Assembly (NCBI GenBank): GCA_030463445.1
Contig: JAQGFW010010504.1
Span: forward strand, 1-31,399
Reading direction: 5' to 3'
Origin: Euplotes aediculatus
Taxonomy: Eukaryota > Ciliophora > Spirotrichea > Euplotida > Euplotidae
Length of the DNA stretch: 31,399 bases
The position numbers and the translations under genes are program-made. A model generated the notes under the pieces. The model did not search any database and was not told where the DNA came from. It worked only from the letters and a program-made list of their open reading frames with translations. Of the stretch, positions 17,735 through 27,643 are shown piece by piece. The number at the start of each line of letters is the position of its first letter. The stretch's first letter is position 1.

Positions 17735-20149
17735 TTATTCCGTTTTCAATGATTTCACAGGGTTCATCATAGCAGCTTTGATTGCCTGATAACTTACTGT
17801 AAATAAGGTAATTAGCAACGCACTAACGCCCGAAGCTACAAAAACCCACCAGCTAATTTCCGTTCTGTACGTATATTTTTGTAGCCAATTATTCATAAAA
17901 TAATAGGAGATGGGTCCGGCTATAAAGCATGAGATAATCACGAGAACTACAAAATCTCTGCTTAACATTTGCCAAAGATTTGAAACCGAAGCACCTAATA
18001 CTTTGCGAATGCCTATTTCTTTGGTGCGTTGCTCTGCTACGAAACTTGCCAAACCGAAAAGGCCCAAACATGAAATAAAAATGGCCAAAACCGTAAAAAG
18101 ACTAGCTAACTTGCCAATTCGTTGTTCGGCTTTGAATTTTTGTCCGTATTCTTCACTTGTAAATTTGAACTGAAATGGTGCCGATGGTACTAATTTTCTT
18201 TGAATGGCTTCGATCTTTGCCAAAGCTTCGTTTGCCGATAAATTTGGATTGATTTTTATAAGCATTTGCCCAACATCATTCGGATTTCTGACGTACCAAT
18301 AGAAAGCCATTTTTACTGGTTCATAGGGGGAGTCGGCCACTACGTCCTGCACCACTCCAATTATTTGTCGGCGTTGTTTGGTGTCATCATTGGTTATATA
18401 TTCGCCAATTGGATTTTTTAGTCCTATGTATTTTGCGGCCGATTCATTGATAATTACGGCGGCGGTATCGGTACTAAATTCGGTCGAATAATCTCTTCCT
18501 TGTTTGAGTTTCCACTGGATTGTTTTGCCATAATCTTCGTTTATAAAAGTTACCGAAAACGATGATTCCGATTCAGGATTTTTCCCTTTCCATGTAAAAC
18601 CTCCCCAATTATGCCAAACAGCGGTTACGGGAGCACTTGAAAATGCTACTTTGTCGGCAATTCCATTTCTCAGAATCTCTTCTTTCATTATCAATTTGTT
18701 ATTATTGAAATTGGGGTCGTCCATCGGAATTCTTACCAAACTTTCTTTATTATAACCAATCGGGCGATTTTGAGCGTACTGAATTTGTTGATAGACAACG
18801 ACTGTACCGATGATGAGGATTATCGAAACCGTAAATTGAACCACAACCAGTACTTTACGAGGCAACGAAGCATATTTACCCAATCGGATTGTGCCTTTAA
18901 GTACTTTTATAGGCTCGAATGACGACAAGTAAAATGCTGGATAAATGCCTGATAATAAAGACGTTGCCAGCAAGAAAACCAAGCAGATGAACCAAAAATA
19001 AAGATTTGTTATTGGCAATTGGATATTCTTATCGGTAAGCTCATTGAATGGTGCAATAGCAAGCAAAACCAAGACAATCGTAATGATAAAAGCTAAAAAA
19101 ACTACTAAAAACGACTCGCTCAAAAATTGATTGACTAATTGAGATTTTACAGAACCAATGGCTTTGCGGATACCTACCTCTTTGGCTCGTTTTTCGCTTC
19201 GAGCGGTGCTTAAATTCATAAAATTGATACACGCCAATAGCAGCACAAACAAGCCTATTATAGCAAAAAGCCACACAAAGGTTATGCGTCCGTCCGAGGG
19301 GTATCCATCTTTAAATTCGGAATAGAGATACCAATTTTTCATTGGATTTAAGTACAAGATTGCACTGTATTTAGCGGCAAGTTCTTTAAAGTTGTCGGGG
19401 GCGTCTTTGAAATAAAAATTCTTGATTGCAGCATTTGCTTGTTCAACACTTACGTTGTCGGCGGTCTGCACAAAAAGCCTTTGTGAGCTGTTGTTCCAAT
19501 TGGTTTCATTTGCTTTTATGTCTGGGAAATTAGCCTTTGTGTTTTCAAAATTCCCTATAAATTCTACATCTCCCAAAAACGAATTTCTGGCAATGTCTTC
19601 GTAAACTCCTGTAATTGTACAGTTTATCTTATTATTCAGCTTGATTGTTTGCCCAATAGGGTCTTTTTCGGCAAAGAGAGTTTTTGACATTGACTCTGAG
19701 ATAACAATAGCTTGTGGGTCGTTTAGACTTTCATGGCTACCTTTTATCATTTTTAGCGAAAACATATCAAGCACACCATTATCAAAGAATTGCCCATTTT
19801 TTACATAATTGTTCTCACCAATTTTTATGGAATAATCGCCCGCCCATTGCAATAGGATAACGTGCTTGAATAGATGACCATATTTTTCTCGTAGAACCTT
19901 GGCCATTGGTTGTGGCATGGTAGTTCCGTAATCGGCTTTTTTTTCTAATGGCTCAATTACGTGGTGATGTACTTGGGCTATGCGGTCATAATTTTGGTAA
20001 TTACGATTATAACTTACTTCGTCATAAACCCAAAGTCCAATAAGCATAGCCACAGCCATACCTACGGCAAGTCCGCCGATGTTGATGAATGAGTAAACCT
20101 TGTTTTTTTGAAGGTTTCTGAATGCGATTTTTAGGTAATTGCGTATCAT
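17735..20149 (-). CDS. MacB/FtsX-family ABC permease P6
   Basis: 804 residues, start MIRNYLKIAFRNLQKNK. Motifs RAKEVGIRKAIGS (about residue 325) and RTKEIGIRKVLGASVSNLWQ (about residue 711) are intact; FEPIKVLKG ends the first half, and the tail is NPVKSLKTE. It is a member of the core group, and its 5' 110 bp closely resemble those of P4. The first periplasmic core carries the NPMKNWYLYSEFKDG segment, the counterpart of HPMS-W-LY in P4 and P9. Joints on both sides are 57 bp and carry the same palindrome type, as if gene plus joint had been copied as a unit. Confidence 0.93.
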   Translation of the reverse strand: MIRNYLKIAFRNLQKNKVYSFINIGGLAVGMAVAMLIGLWVYDEVSYNRNYQNYDRIAQVHHHVIEPLEKKADYGTTMPQPMAKVLREKYGHLFKHVILLQWAGDYSIKIGENNYVKNGQFFDNGVLDMFSLKMIKGSHESLNDPQAIVISESMSKTLFAEKDPIGQTIKLNNKINCTITGVYEDIARNSFLGDVEFIGNFENTKANFPDIKANETNWNNSSQRLFVQTADNVSVEQANAAIKNFYFKDAPDNFKELAAKYSAILYLNPMKNWYLYSEFKDGYPSDGRITFVWLFAIIGLFVLLLACINFMNLSTARSEKRAKEVGIRKAIGSVKSQLVNQFLSESFLVVFLAFIITIVLVLLAIAPFNELTDKNIQLPITNLYFWFICLVFLLATSLLSGIYPAFYLSSFEPIKVLKGTIRLGKYASLPRKVLVVVQFTVSIILIIGTVVVYQQIQYAQNRPIGYNKESLVRIPMDDPNFNNNKLIMKEEILRNGIADKVAFSSAPVTAVWHNWGGFTWKGKNPESESSFSVTFINEDYGKTIQWKLKQGRDYSTEFSTDTAAVIINESAAKYIGLKNPIGEYITNDDTKQRRQIIGVVQDVVADSPYEPVKMAFYWYVRNPNDVGQMLIKINPNLSANEALAKIEAIQRKLVPSAPFQFKFTSEEYGQKFKAEQRIGKLASLFTVLAIFISCLGLFGLASFVAEQRTKEIGIRKVLGASVSNLWQMLSRDFVVLVIISCFIAGPISYYFMNNWLQKYTYRTEISWWVFVASGVSALLITLFTVSYQAIKAAMMNPVKSLKTE

Positions 20150-20172
20150 GATTTTGTGATTTGTTTTGTAGA

Positions 20173-20200
20173 GTAGAGACGTTTCATGAACCGTCTCTAC
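20173..20200. repeat. 28-bp palindrome in the P6/P7 joint, one mismatch
   Basis: This is the same element as at 17701-17728, with one changed base in the right arm (ATGAACC for ATGAAAC), so the pairing is 13 of 14. The flanking bases are the same as in the P5/P6 joint. Confidence 0.9.
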
Positions 20201-20206
20201 GTAGGA

Positions 20207-22630
20207 TTATTCCGTTTTCAGACTCTTAATTGGGTTTTTCAAAGCAGCCTTAACCGACTGAAAACCAACCGTTATGACCGCTATGACAATAGCAAAACCT
20301 GCTGCTAAGGCAAAAATCCACCAGCCAATATCTATTCGATAAGGAAAGTCGGCCAGCCATTTATCCATGAAATAATAGGCCGCAGGGCTGGCAAGCAAAA
20401 TGGCAATGCCCACCAAAACCAAAAATTCTTGTGACAACAAATTGACAATGCTCAGCACACTTGCTCCCAACACTTTTCTGATTCCGATTTCTTTTGTGCG
20501 TGATTCGACCGTGAAAGTTGCCAAGCCAAAAAGTCCCAAGCAAGCAATGAAAATTGCCCAAAGCGAAGCTATTGTAAATAGCTGTCCGTATTGTTTTTCG
20601 CTAACGTATTGCTTATTGAAATTTTCATCGACGAAGAAATATTCAAACGGGTTTCCTGTAAAATATTTTTTATAGAGGTTTTCGAGCGAACTTATTTTTT
20701 CCGACATTTTATCAGCCGTTAGCCTTACCGTAACATAAGCACTGCTATTTTGAGGATAAAAAACCATTGGGTCGATGGCTTGCTGGAGACTCGTATGATG
20801 ATAGTTTTTCACCACTCCCACAATATCAAGGTAGCGTTCGTCCCATTTGATTTTGGTTGTAAGGGCTTCTTCGGGTGTTAGGTGCAGTAGCTCAATGGCA
20901 CGTTCGTTTACCAAAATCTTTGAATTATCGTTCCATTCAACATTACATTCGGCTGGCGTAAAATTTCGCCCCGATTTGAGTTTTATATCATAGGCCTCCA
21001 AAAATTTATCGCCAATGATGGTGAAAGCAAATGCTTTATTTTCATCGCCCATTTTCGATTTTGGCGAAACAATTCCTTCGGTCATGAAATTATACCAACC
21101 ACTTGGCACACCTCCGCTGGTGCAATAATCTTTCACAAAACTTTGCTGCGAAATTTCATTCAAGAACCCATTTTTACGATTTTTAAATGTGCTATCTATG
21201 CCTACATCGGGGCCACGCATCACAAGCAATTGATTGATATTCATGCCCAAATCTTTCTTTTGCATGTAACGTAACTGACTGTAAATCAGGATAGTAAACA
21301 AAATCAAGGCTATAGAAACAATAAACTGCGACACCACCAATGATTTACGAAGAAAGATGCCTTTGGTAGTTTTGGCAATTTTGCCTTTGAGGGTTTCAAC
21401 AGGCTTATAGTTGGATAAAACTAAGGCAGTATATGCCCCCGAACCCAACGAACCAACAAGTAAGAGTACGATGCCGTATATCCAAACATAGCTATTGCTC
21501 AATGATTGTAGCGAAAGTTGTTTTCCTATTATTTCGTTGAAAAATGGTTGAAGCAAAACTATGAGCAAGATTGCCACCAAAAATGCCAAAACATTTACCA
21601 ATGCCGATTCGCCCAAAAACTGCCCAACTAAGTTGCTTTGAGTAGCACCAATGACCTTCCTAACACCTACTTCATTGGCTCTTTTAAGCGAGTTTGCCGT
21701 GCTGAGATTGATATAGTTGAACCAAGCAATCAACAAAATTAAAAATGCCACACCTGCCAGCATATATATGTATCTGATATTGCCCGTATGCTGCAATGTA
21801 TCTGAAAACGATGCAGCCAAATGAGCCTCACTAAATGGCTGGATTCTGAAAACATTGGCATCTTTTTCTTTCTGCAATTCACGGCGTAGGGCTGTAAGTT
21901 TTTTCTCAAAAGCCTTATAATCAGCACCTTCTTGTAGCAATATAGTGGCTTCGATAAATTGAGAATCTAAATTATTGAGATTTGCCCAGCCATTTCCATT
22001 CAGATTTGCTTCGTTTTTTAAGGTTTCCAACGAAAAAGCTATATCGTAGCTGATGGTAGAGTTTTCGCCCATATCGGCAAAAATACCTTCGATGGTATAA
22101 GGTGCTTTTCCGAACTGGTTGTATAGCGAAATGGTCTTACCGATAGGGTTTTCATCACCAAAATATTTCTTACTGTATGTTTCTGAAATAAACGCTACAT
22201 TGGGTTTATTAAGGCTTTTGGCGTTGCCTGATTTGAGAGGAAAACTAAAAAAATCGAAGAAGTTACCTTCTACATAACCAATTTTTTGTTCTCGAAACGT
22301 AATATTTTTAGCTTCATTTTTTACGATTCCTTGCGAAGTCCCTTGTTCGTAGCGGCAAAAATCTTTCACTTCTGGCAAACGCTCTTTGGCTTTTGGCATC
22401 CACCCTGGCTCAATCTGAGACCACGAACCGCCACTCGTGTTTTCCATCATGACCCGATACATATTGGATAAGTTGGCATGAAACTGGTTGACGCTTTTTT
22501 CTAAACTTACATACTCAAGTATGAGCAAAAATGCAGCAATACCCATTGCCAAACCAGCAATATTGATAAAGCTATAAATCTTGTTTCGGACAAGATTTCG
22601 GAAGGCGATTTTGATGTAATTTCGTATCAT
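20207..22630 (-). CDS. MacB/FtsX-family ABC permease P7
   Basis: 807 residues from the ATG at 22630 (MIRNYIKIAFRNLVRNK); an in-frame ATG at 22666 would add 12 residues encoded by the palindrome. Motifs are RANEVGVRKVIGAT (about residue 320, Asn for the usual Lys) and RTKEIGIRKVLGAS (about residue 715). The first half ends YKPVETLKGK, the tail NPIKSLKTE. Its periplasmic cores differ clearly from the core group: the first has SGGSWSQIEPGWMPKAKERL, the second CNVEWNDNSKILVNERA. It also lacks the HPM-W-LY segment, having RIQPFSEAHLAASF instead. It is a lone subtype within this window. Confidence 0.92.
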   Translation of the reverse strand: MIRNYIKIAFRNLVRNKIYSFINIAGLAMGIAAFLLILEYVSLEKSVNQFHANLSNMYRVMMENTSGGSWSQIEPGWMPKAKERLPEVKDFCRYEQGTSQGIVKNEAKNITFREQKIGYVEGNFFDFFSFPLKSGNAKSLNKPNVAFISETYSKKYFGDENPIGKTISLYNQFGKAPYTIEGIFADMGENSTISYDIAFSLETLKNEANLNGNGWANLNNLDSQFIEATILLQEGADYKAFEKKLTALRRELQKEKDANVFRIQPFSEAHLAASFSDTLQHTGNIRYIYMLAGVAFLILLIAWFNYINLSTANSLKRANEVGVRKVIGATQSNLVGQFLGESALVNVLAFLVAILLIVLLQPFFNEIIGKQLSLQSLSNSYVWIYGIVLLLVGSLGSGAYTALVLSNYKPVETLKGKIAKTTKGIFLRKSLVVSQFIVSIALILFTILIYSQLRYMQKKDLGMNINQLLVMRGPDVGIDSTFKNRKNGFLNEISQQSFVKDYCTSGGVPSGWYNFMTEGIVSPKSKMGDENKAFAFTIIGDKFLEAYDIKLKSGRNFTPAECNVEWNDNSKILVNERAIELLHLTPEEALTTKIKWDERYLDIVGVVKNYHHTSLQQAIDPMVFYPQNSSAYVTVRLTADKMSEKISSLENLYKKYFTGNPFEYFFVDENFNKQYVSEKQYGQLFTIASLWAIFIACLGLFGLATFTVESRTKEIGIRKVLGASVLSIVNLLSQEFLVLVGIAILLASPAAYYFMDKWLADFPYRIDIGWWIFALAAGFAIVIAVITVGFQSVKAALKNPIKSLKTE

Positions 22631-22648
22631 AATTTCGTGATTTGTTTT

Positions 22649-22690
22649 GTAGAGACGTTGCCACAATGGAATTGCATGAAACGTCTCTAC
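22649..22690. repeat. Palindrome in the P7/P8 joint (GTAGAGACGTT type, long loop)
   Basis: Arms GTAGAGACGTT (22649-22659) and AACGTCTCTAC (22680-22690) match perfectly. The 20-bp centre GCCACAATGGAATTGCATGA is shared, with small changes, with the element at 15235-15276. The flanks (GTGATTTGTTTT and GTAGGATTATTC) are those of the neighbouring joints. Confidence 0.88.
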
Positions 22691-22696
22691 GTAGGA

Positions 22697-25153
22697 TTAT
22701 TCTGTTTTCAAAGATTTCACAGGATTCATCAAAGCGGCTTTTATTGCTTGATAACTAACCGTTAATAAAGCGATTACAATGGCCATCAGACCCGATAAAG
22801 CAAAAAACCACCATTGGATTTTGATTCGATAGGCGAAATCAGCCAACCAGCTTTCCATAAAATAGTAAGCTATTGGCGATGCTATTATAATAGCAATGAG
22901 TACCAGTTTTAAGAAATCCTTTGATAATAAAGCGGTTATACTCAATGCCGATGCTCCCAAGACTTTTCGGATACCGATTTCTTTGATACGCTGAACTGCC
23001 ATAAACGATGCTAAACCATACAAGCCAAGACAACTAAGAAATATAGCAATAGCCGCAAAAATTTTATATAAAGTTGCTAATTGGTTTTCTTGCTTATAAA
23101 AACTGTCTATTTTATCATCCAGAAATCTGTATTCAAAAGCAAAATTGGGCAAAATTTGCTCAAATAATTGTTGAATTGCCGGCAGTGTTCCAGAGATATT
23201 CTGAGTAGAGAGTTTTATTGAAACCTGGCGATACATAGTAGTATTGGTCGAAACAAGTATAGGGGCTAAGGTTTGCTTCAATGACCTATTATTGAAGTCT
23301 TTTAGTACACCTACAACAGGGCATACTATCAAACCACCCATGATACTTATTTTTTTATTCAGAATATCTTCAGGTTTTTTCAGACCCAAATTTTTTACAA
23401 ATGATTCGTTTACCAAAAATTCTTTTGTCATACCAGATGGCTGAAGGTTTCTTCCAGCTACTAATGCCAAATTATATGTAGATACGTAGTTATTATCTGC
23501 GAATTTGGATATGGCCTCGAATTTTTCTTCTTTTACTGAATTATCAAATCTGAACTTCGTAAACATATTATCTCCGTCTTCCATCGGAGTATTTGAATTT
23601 ATACTTACTGCTTTTACCCCACTTATTGCCGATAATTTTTGAGTTAAGTAATCCTGATTTACATTGTGGTCGGGGCGAAACGGAACATTGAGAATGGCAT
23701 CTTTGTCAAATCCTAAAGATTGATTCATCAAGTAATCCATTTGCTGAAGAATAACAAATGTACCAATTATAAGTACCTGTGCAATAATAAATTGAAATAC
23801 CACTAAACCTTTTCTTAGCGAGATTCCCTGTGATGTATTTACGGTAATTTTACTCTTTAAAGTGCGAACAGGATTGAATCCAGACAAAACAACAGATGGA
23901 TAAAGACCAGCAAGTACCGTTACGATAACCGTAATGATTAATAGAAAAAATATAATAAATGGATTTGTGATTATGTTGAACGAAAGCGACACCTCAAACA
24001 GTTGATTTGTAAATGGTAATGCAAAAATTGTGATAAGGGTTGCCATAAAAACAGCACTTATCACTATTAAGGCGGTTTCGATAATAAACTGAATTTGTAA
24101 TTGTGTTTTATTGCTTCCTAAAACTTTTCTGACCCCTACTTCTTTTGCACGATTGGCTGCTTGTGCTGTGGCAAGGTTTATAAAATTTACACAAGCAATA
24201 GTAAGTATGAATGCCGCAATGAGCCACAATACATTGATGAGTCGGTGGCTTATGGTTTTGTTGCTAAAGTTTCCGATTTGAGCATCATAATGTACCTCAT
24301 TTATTGGTTGTAGCAAATAGCTGTCTTTGTTGTCAGCTTTTTGTGTATTTAGTGTGAATTTATTGATTTGTTGATTAAAGTATTCAACCGAGCTATTAGC
24401 TGGCAATAAAATATAGCATCCAAAATTGGGAGCAGATTGGCTCCAACTTGGTTGTTCAAAGCCATATTGTTTGTCTCCCGTAAAATCTGTTCCGTAGGCA
24501 ACCACCAGCTTTAGCTGAAAATCTGTGTTGGCAGGAATCGTAGCAAGAACTCCAGAAACACGAAGAGGCGTAGCTGGATACTGAAATAAGGCTGCTCCCA
24601 TGCTATAATATCCTTTTATTTTGATAGTTTTGCCGACGGCAGTTTTCCAATCACCAAAGTATTTTTCGGCAATCTCTTTTGTAAGTAGCACATTATTAGG
24701 CTCTTTTAATGATTGGTAAGAACCCGCCAACAACGGAAATTTGAAAATGTTAAAAAAAGAAGGTGATGTATAGAATACACCGTTTTGTTCTTTAAAATTT
24801 TTAGAAACCGCTCCATCATTATCTAATATTTGTAACTCGTCATTGTGACTTGCATAAATAGGGGCTACTTGTTCTATCTCAGGAAAAGCCGTTTTCAAGG
24901 CTTTGGGCATTGGAAAAGGTACATTCTTCAATTCCGAAACAATTGCTCCGTTGTCTTGTTTGCGTTCGGTAACTATCCGATAAATACGGTCTTTATTTGT
25001 GTGAAAAGTATCATAGCTCGTATGGAATTGTATGATAAAAAATATGAGCATACACACGGCTATGCCAACAGCCAAGCCAGAAATGTTTATGATGGCATAA
25101 TTTCTATTATGGTTTAAATTTCGCCAAGCGATTTTGAAATAATTACGTATCAT
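22697..25153 (-). CDS. MacB/FtsX-family ABC permease P8
   Basis: 818 residues, the longest copy, start MIRNYFKIAWRNLNHNR. Motifs RAKEVGVRKVLGSN (about residue 338) and RIKEIGIRKVLGAS (about residue 726) are intact. The first half ends FNPVRTLKSK; the tail is NPVKSLKTE. The added length lies in the first periplasmic core, in a stretch around GYYSMGAALFQYPATPLRV that the other copies lack. It groups with P5 (NLATAQA before the first motif, QVLIIGTFVILQQMDYL in helix 5), yet after the second motif it has ALLSKDFLKLVLIA, which P2 also has, so it looks mosaic. Confidence 0.92.
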   Translation of the reverse strand: MIRNYFKIAWRNLNHNRNYAIINISGLAVGIAVCMLIFFIIQFHTSYDTFHTNKDRIYRIVTERKQDNGAIVSELKNVPFPMPKALKTAFPEIEQVAPIYASHNDELQILDNDGAVSKNFKEQNGVFYTSPSFFNIFKFPLLAGSYQSLKEPNNVLLTKEIAEKYFGDWKTAVGKTIKIKGYYSMGAALFQYPATPLRVSGVLATIPANTDFQLKLVVAYGTDFTGDKQYGFEQPSWSQSAPNFGCYILLPANSSVEYFNQQINKFTLNTQKADNKDSYLLQPINEVHYDAQIGNFSNKTISHRLINVLWLIAAFILTIACVNFINLATAQAANRAKEVGVRKVLGSNKTQLQIQFIIETALIVISAVFMATLITIFALPFTNQLFEVSLSFNIITNPFIIFFLLIITVIVTVLAGLYPSVVLSGFNPVRTLKSKITVNTSQGISLRKGLVVFQFIIAQVLIIGTFVILQQMDYLMNQSLGFDKDAILNVPFRPDHNVNQDYLTQKLSAISGVKAVSINSNTPMEDGDNMFTKFRFDNSVKEEKFEAISKFADNNYVSTYNLALVAGRNLQPSGMTKEFLVNESFVKNLGLKKPEDILNKKISIMGGLIVCPVVGVLKDFNNRSLKQTLAPILVSTNTTMYRQVSIKLSTQNISGTLPAIQQLFEQILPNFAFEYRFLDDKIDSFYKQENQLATLYKIFAAIAIFLSCLGLYGLASFMAVQRIKEIGIRKVLGASALSITALLSKDFLKLVLIAIIIASPIAYYFMESWLADFAYRIKIQWWFFALSGLMAIVIALLTVSYQAIKAALMNPVKSLKTE

Positions 25154-25176
25154 AATTTCGTGATTTGTTTTGTAGA

Positions 25177-25204
25177 GTAGAGACGTTTCATGAAACGTCT
25201 CTAC
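25177..25204. repeat. Perfect 28-bp palindrome in the P8/P9 joint
   Basis: Identical to the element at 17701-17728 (GTAGAGACGTTTCA plus its reverse complement), 7.5 kb away. It ends 7 bp before the P9 stop codon, the same placement as in the other joints of this group. Confidence 0.92.
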
Positions 25205-25210
25205 GTAGGA

Positions 25211-27592
25211 TTATTCTGTTTTCAAAGATTTCACGGGGTTCATCAATGCCGCTTTTATAGCTTGAAAACTAACGGTCAGCAATGTTACTATTACTGCTCC
25301 AATAGCGGCAGCAACGAATATCCACCACGATATTTCTACATGATAATCATACCCATTTAGCCAATTGTTTAAGTAATAATAAGCAATTGGCGATGCTATG
25401 AGGCATGATAATAAAACCAAAACAATAAACTCTTTTGATAAAAGTTGCCAAAGATTAGCCACACTTGCTCCGAGTACTTTACGGATTCCGATTTCTTTAG
25501 TACGCTGCTCGGCTACAAAACTTGCCATTCCGAACAACCCTAAGCATGAGATAAATATGGCAAGCACCGCAAAATATGATGATAGTTTACCGATACGCTC
25601 TTCGGCTTTAAATTTGTTTCCGTATTGTTGGTCAACGAATTCATAATAGAATGGTTCGCCCGACACATATTTTTTCCAGATTGTTTCGACAGTTGTTATA
25701 GATTCGCTCGAACTTTTGTTCGGATTTAGCCTCAATACTAAATTATACTGGTCTCTATTGCGTAGGTGATAAAGTGATGGGCGGACTGGATAAAAAGGAG
25801 ATTCTGCCATAATATCGCTCACCACGCCTATGATTGTAAAAGGTTCGTTATTCCATTTCAAAATCTTTCCTACTGGATTTTTAAAACCTAAGAATTTTAC
25901 CATAGATTCATTGATGATAAATGCCGCTGAATCGGTTGCAAATTCTCTCGAAAAATCTCGCCCTTGCTTGACTTTCCAGCCTACTGTCTTGCCCCATTCG
26001 GCTGTTACACGGCTATTCGGAAAATCTACGGCAAGGCTGGGGTCTTTTCCTTCCCAATCAAAACCTCCGTTGGTGTTCCAGACACCTGTGAGCGGACTAT
26101 TTGATGCGGCTATTTCTTCTACTGCACCCGACGCTTTAAGCTCACTTCTGAATGCTTCGTAGTGGTCTTGAATCTCTTTTTTCATGCCAATATTTACAAG
26201 TCCGTTTAGTTGATAGCCGAGGGGGCGACCTTTGGCGTGCTGGATTTGCTGATAGACAATAATAGTACCGATGATTAGCACCACCGAAACAGTAAACTGA
26301 ATCACAACTAAGGCTTTGCGTGGGATAGCCGCCCATTTGCCAACTCTAAAAGTACCTTTTAGTACTTTGAGTGGCTCGAACGAAGAAAGGTAAAAAGCGG
26401 GGTAGCTTCCTGCCAAAAGACCCGTAATACCTATAAATATTAAGCTAATGAGCCAAAATAGACTATTTGTCCAGGGTAAAATGATTTTTTTATCAGCAAC
26501 CTCGTTGAATGCAGGAAGAAATATAAATACCAATAACAGAGAAAAAATAAATGCGAAGAACACTACAAGGTATGATTCAGAAAAAAACTGATTTACTAAC
26601 TGCGACCTCACAGAACCCACCGCCTTGCGGATACCAACCTCTTTAGCTCTTTTTTCGCTTCTTGCAGTGGCAAGATTCATGAAGTTAATACACGCCAAAA
26701 TCAAGACAAAAGCTCCAATTATGCCAAACATCCAAACATACTTGATTTGTCCGCCAATATTTATTCCATTTTTAAACTCACTATAAAGCTGCCACTTGCT
26801 CATAGGGTGTAAGAAGGCTTCCCACTCATACTTAGCAGATTCTTTATCTACATTGTCGAGTTTGACTGTTTTAATTCTCTTTGAAGCATCAGCCATCGAA
26901 ACTTTATCAGCAACTTGCACAAAAGTTTGACTGAAATTGCTTCCCCACGGGTCTTCCATATTCTTAGCCCAAGGATTATCAATCAGCCAAAGAGACCAGG
27001 GCATGATTACTTTTATCTCCTGAAAAGATGTGTTGTACGGTAAATCTTCATAAACTCCCGTAACTTTTAAATCATATTTACGATTGATTTTCAATATTTT
27101 ATCCATTGGGTCTTTGTCACCGAAAAGGCTCTGTGCAACCGACTCCGACAGCATTATCGAATAAGGTTCTTTTAAGCCAGCATGAGTGCCTTTTTTCATT
27201 TTCAAACTCAGCATAGCTGGAGCATCGGGTTCAAAATATATACCTCCTTTTGACACGTGGTTGTCGCCCAATGTAATGAGTGGGGTATTCTGCCATGATG
27301 CCTGCACAACATACTTAAAATTACTCCCGTATTTTTCACGGATTTCGGGTGCCATGAGAGCAGGGTTCGAGGTTTGTGTTTTTATTTCACCGTTGTAATT
27401 GGCATTTTGCATTACTTGGGCTATTTTTTCATAATTAGCGTGGTACTTATCAAAACTCAATTCATCATAAATCCAAAGCCCAATTAGCATAGCAACAGCC
27501 ATGCCTACTGCCAGCCCACCGATATTTATGAAACTGTACATTTTGTTTTTGAGGAGATTTCTCCAAGCGATTTTTAAGTAATTGCGTATCAT
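25211..27592 (-). CDS. MacB/FtsX-family ABC permease P9
   Basis: 793 residues from the ATG at 27592 (MIRNYLKIAWRNLLKNK); the in-frame ATG at 27619 would add nine residues absent from the other copies. Motifs RAKEVGIRKAVGS (about residue 317) and RTKEIGIRKVLGASVANLWQ (about residue 700); FEPLKVLKG ends half one, and the tail is NPVKSLKTE. It is a core-group member. Its first periplasmic core has LHPMSKWQLYSEFKNG. Its 5' end shares a 41-bp identical run with P3, while its first-half end (GTFRVGKWAAIPRK) is closer to P6 and P11. The upstream joint to P10 (51 bp) has no palindrome, only AATTTCAAT twice (27593-27601 and 27608-27616). Confidence 0.93.
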   Translation of the reverse strand: MIRNYLKIAWRNLLKNKMYSFINIGGLAVGMAVAMLIGLWIYDELSFDKYHANYEKIAQVMQNANYNGEIKTQTSNPALMAPEIREKYGSNFKYVVQASWQNTPLITLGDNHVSKGGIYFEPDAPAMLSLKMKKGTHAGLKEPYSIMLSESVAQSLFGDKDPMDKILKINRKYDLKVTGVYEDLPYNTSFQEIKVIMPWSLWLIDNPWAKNMEDPWGSNFSQTFVQVADKVSMADASKRIKTVKLDNVDKESAKYEWEAFLHPMSKWQLYSEFKNGINIGGQIKYVWMFGIIGAFVLILACINFMNLATARSEKRAKEVGIRKAVGSVRSQLVNQFFSESYLVVFFAFIFSLLLVFIFLPAFNEVADKKIILPWTNSLFWLISLIFIGITGLLAGSYPAFYLSSFEPLKVLKGTFRVGKWAAIPRKALVVIQFTVSVVLIIGTIIVYQQIQHAKGRPLGYQLNGLVNIGMKKEIQDHYEAFRSELKASGAVEEIAASNSPLTGVWNTNGGFDWEGKDPSLAVDFPNSRVTAEWGKTVGWKVKQGRDFSREFATDSAAFIINESMVKFLGFKNPVGKILKWNNEPFTIIGVVSDIMAESPFYPVRPSLYHLRNRDQYNLVLRLNPNKSSSESITTVETIWKKYVSGEPFYYEFVDQQYGNKFKAEERIGKLSSYFAVLAIFISCLGLFGMASFVAEQRTKEIGIRKVLGASVANLWQLLSKEFIVLVLLSCLIASPIAYYYLNNWLNGYDYHVEISWWIFVAAAIGAVIVTLLTVSFQAIKAALMNPVKSLKTE
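27534..27574. repeat. 41-bp block identical to the P3 5' end
   Basis: This matches 12040-12080 without a difference. It encodes part of the N-terminal segment of P9 and the start of the first helix. The partner copy lies 15.5 kb away. Confidence 0.8.
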
Positions 27593-27643
27593 AATTTCAA
27601 TTTTTGGAATTTCAATCAAATTGTTTTCATTTTTCCTTGAATC

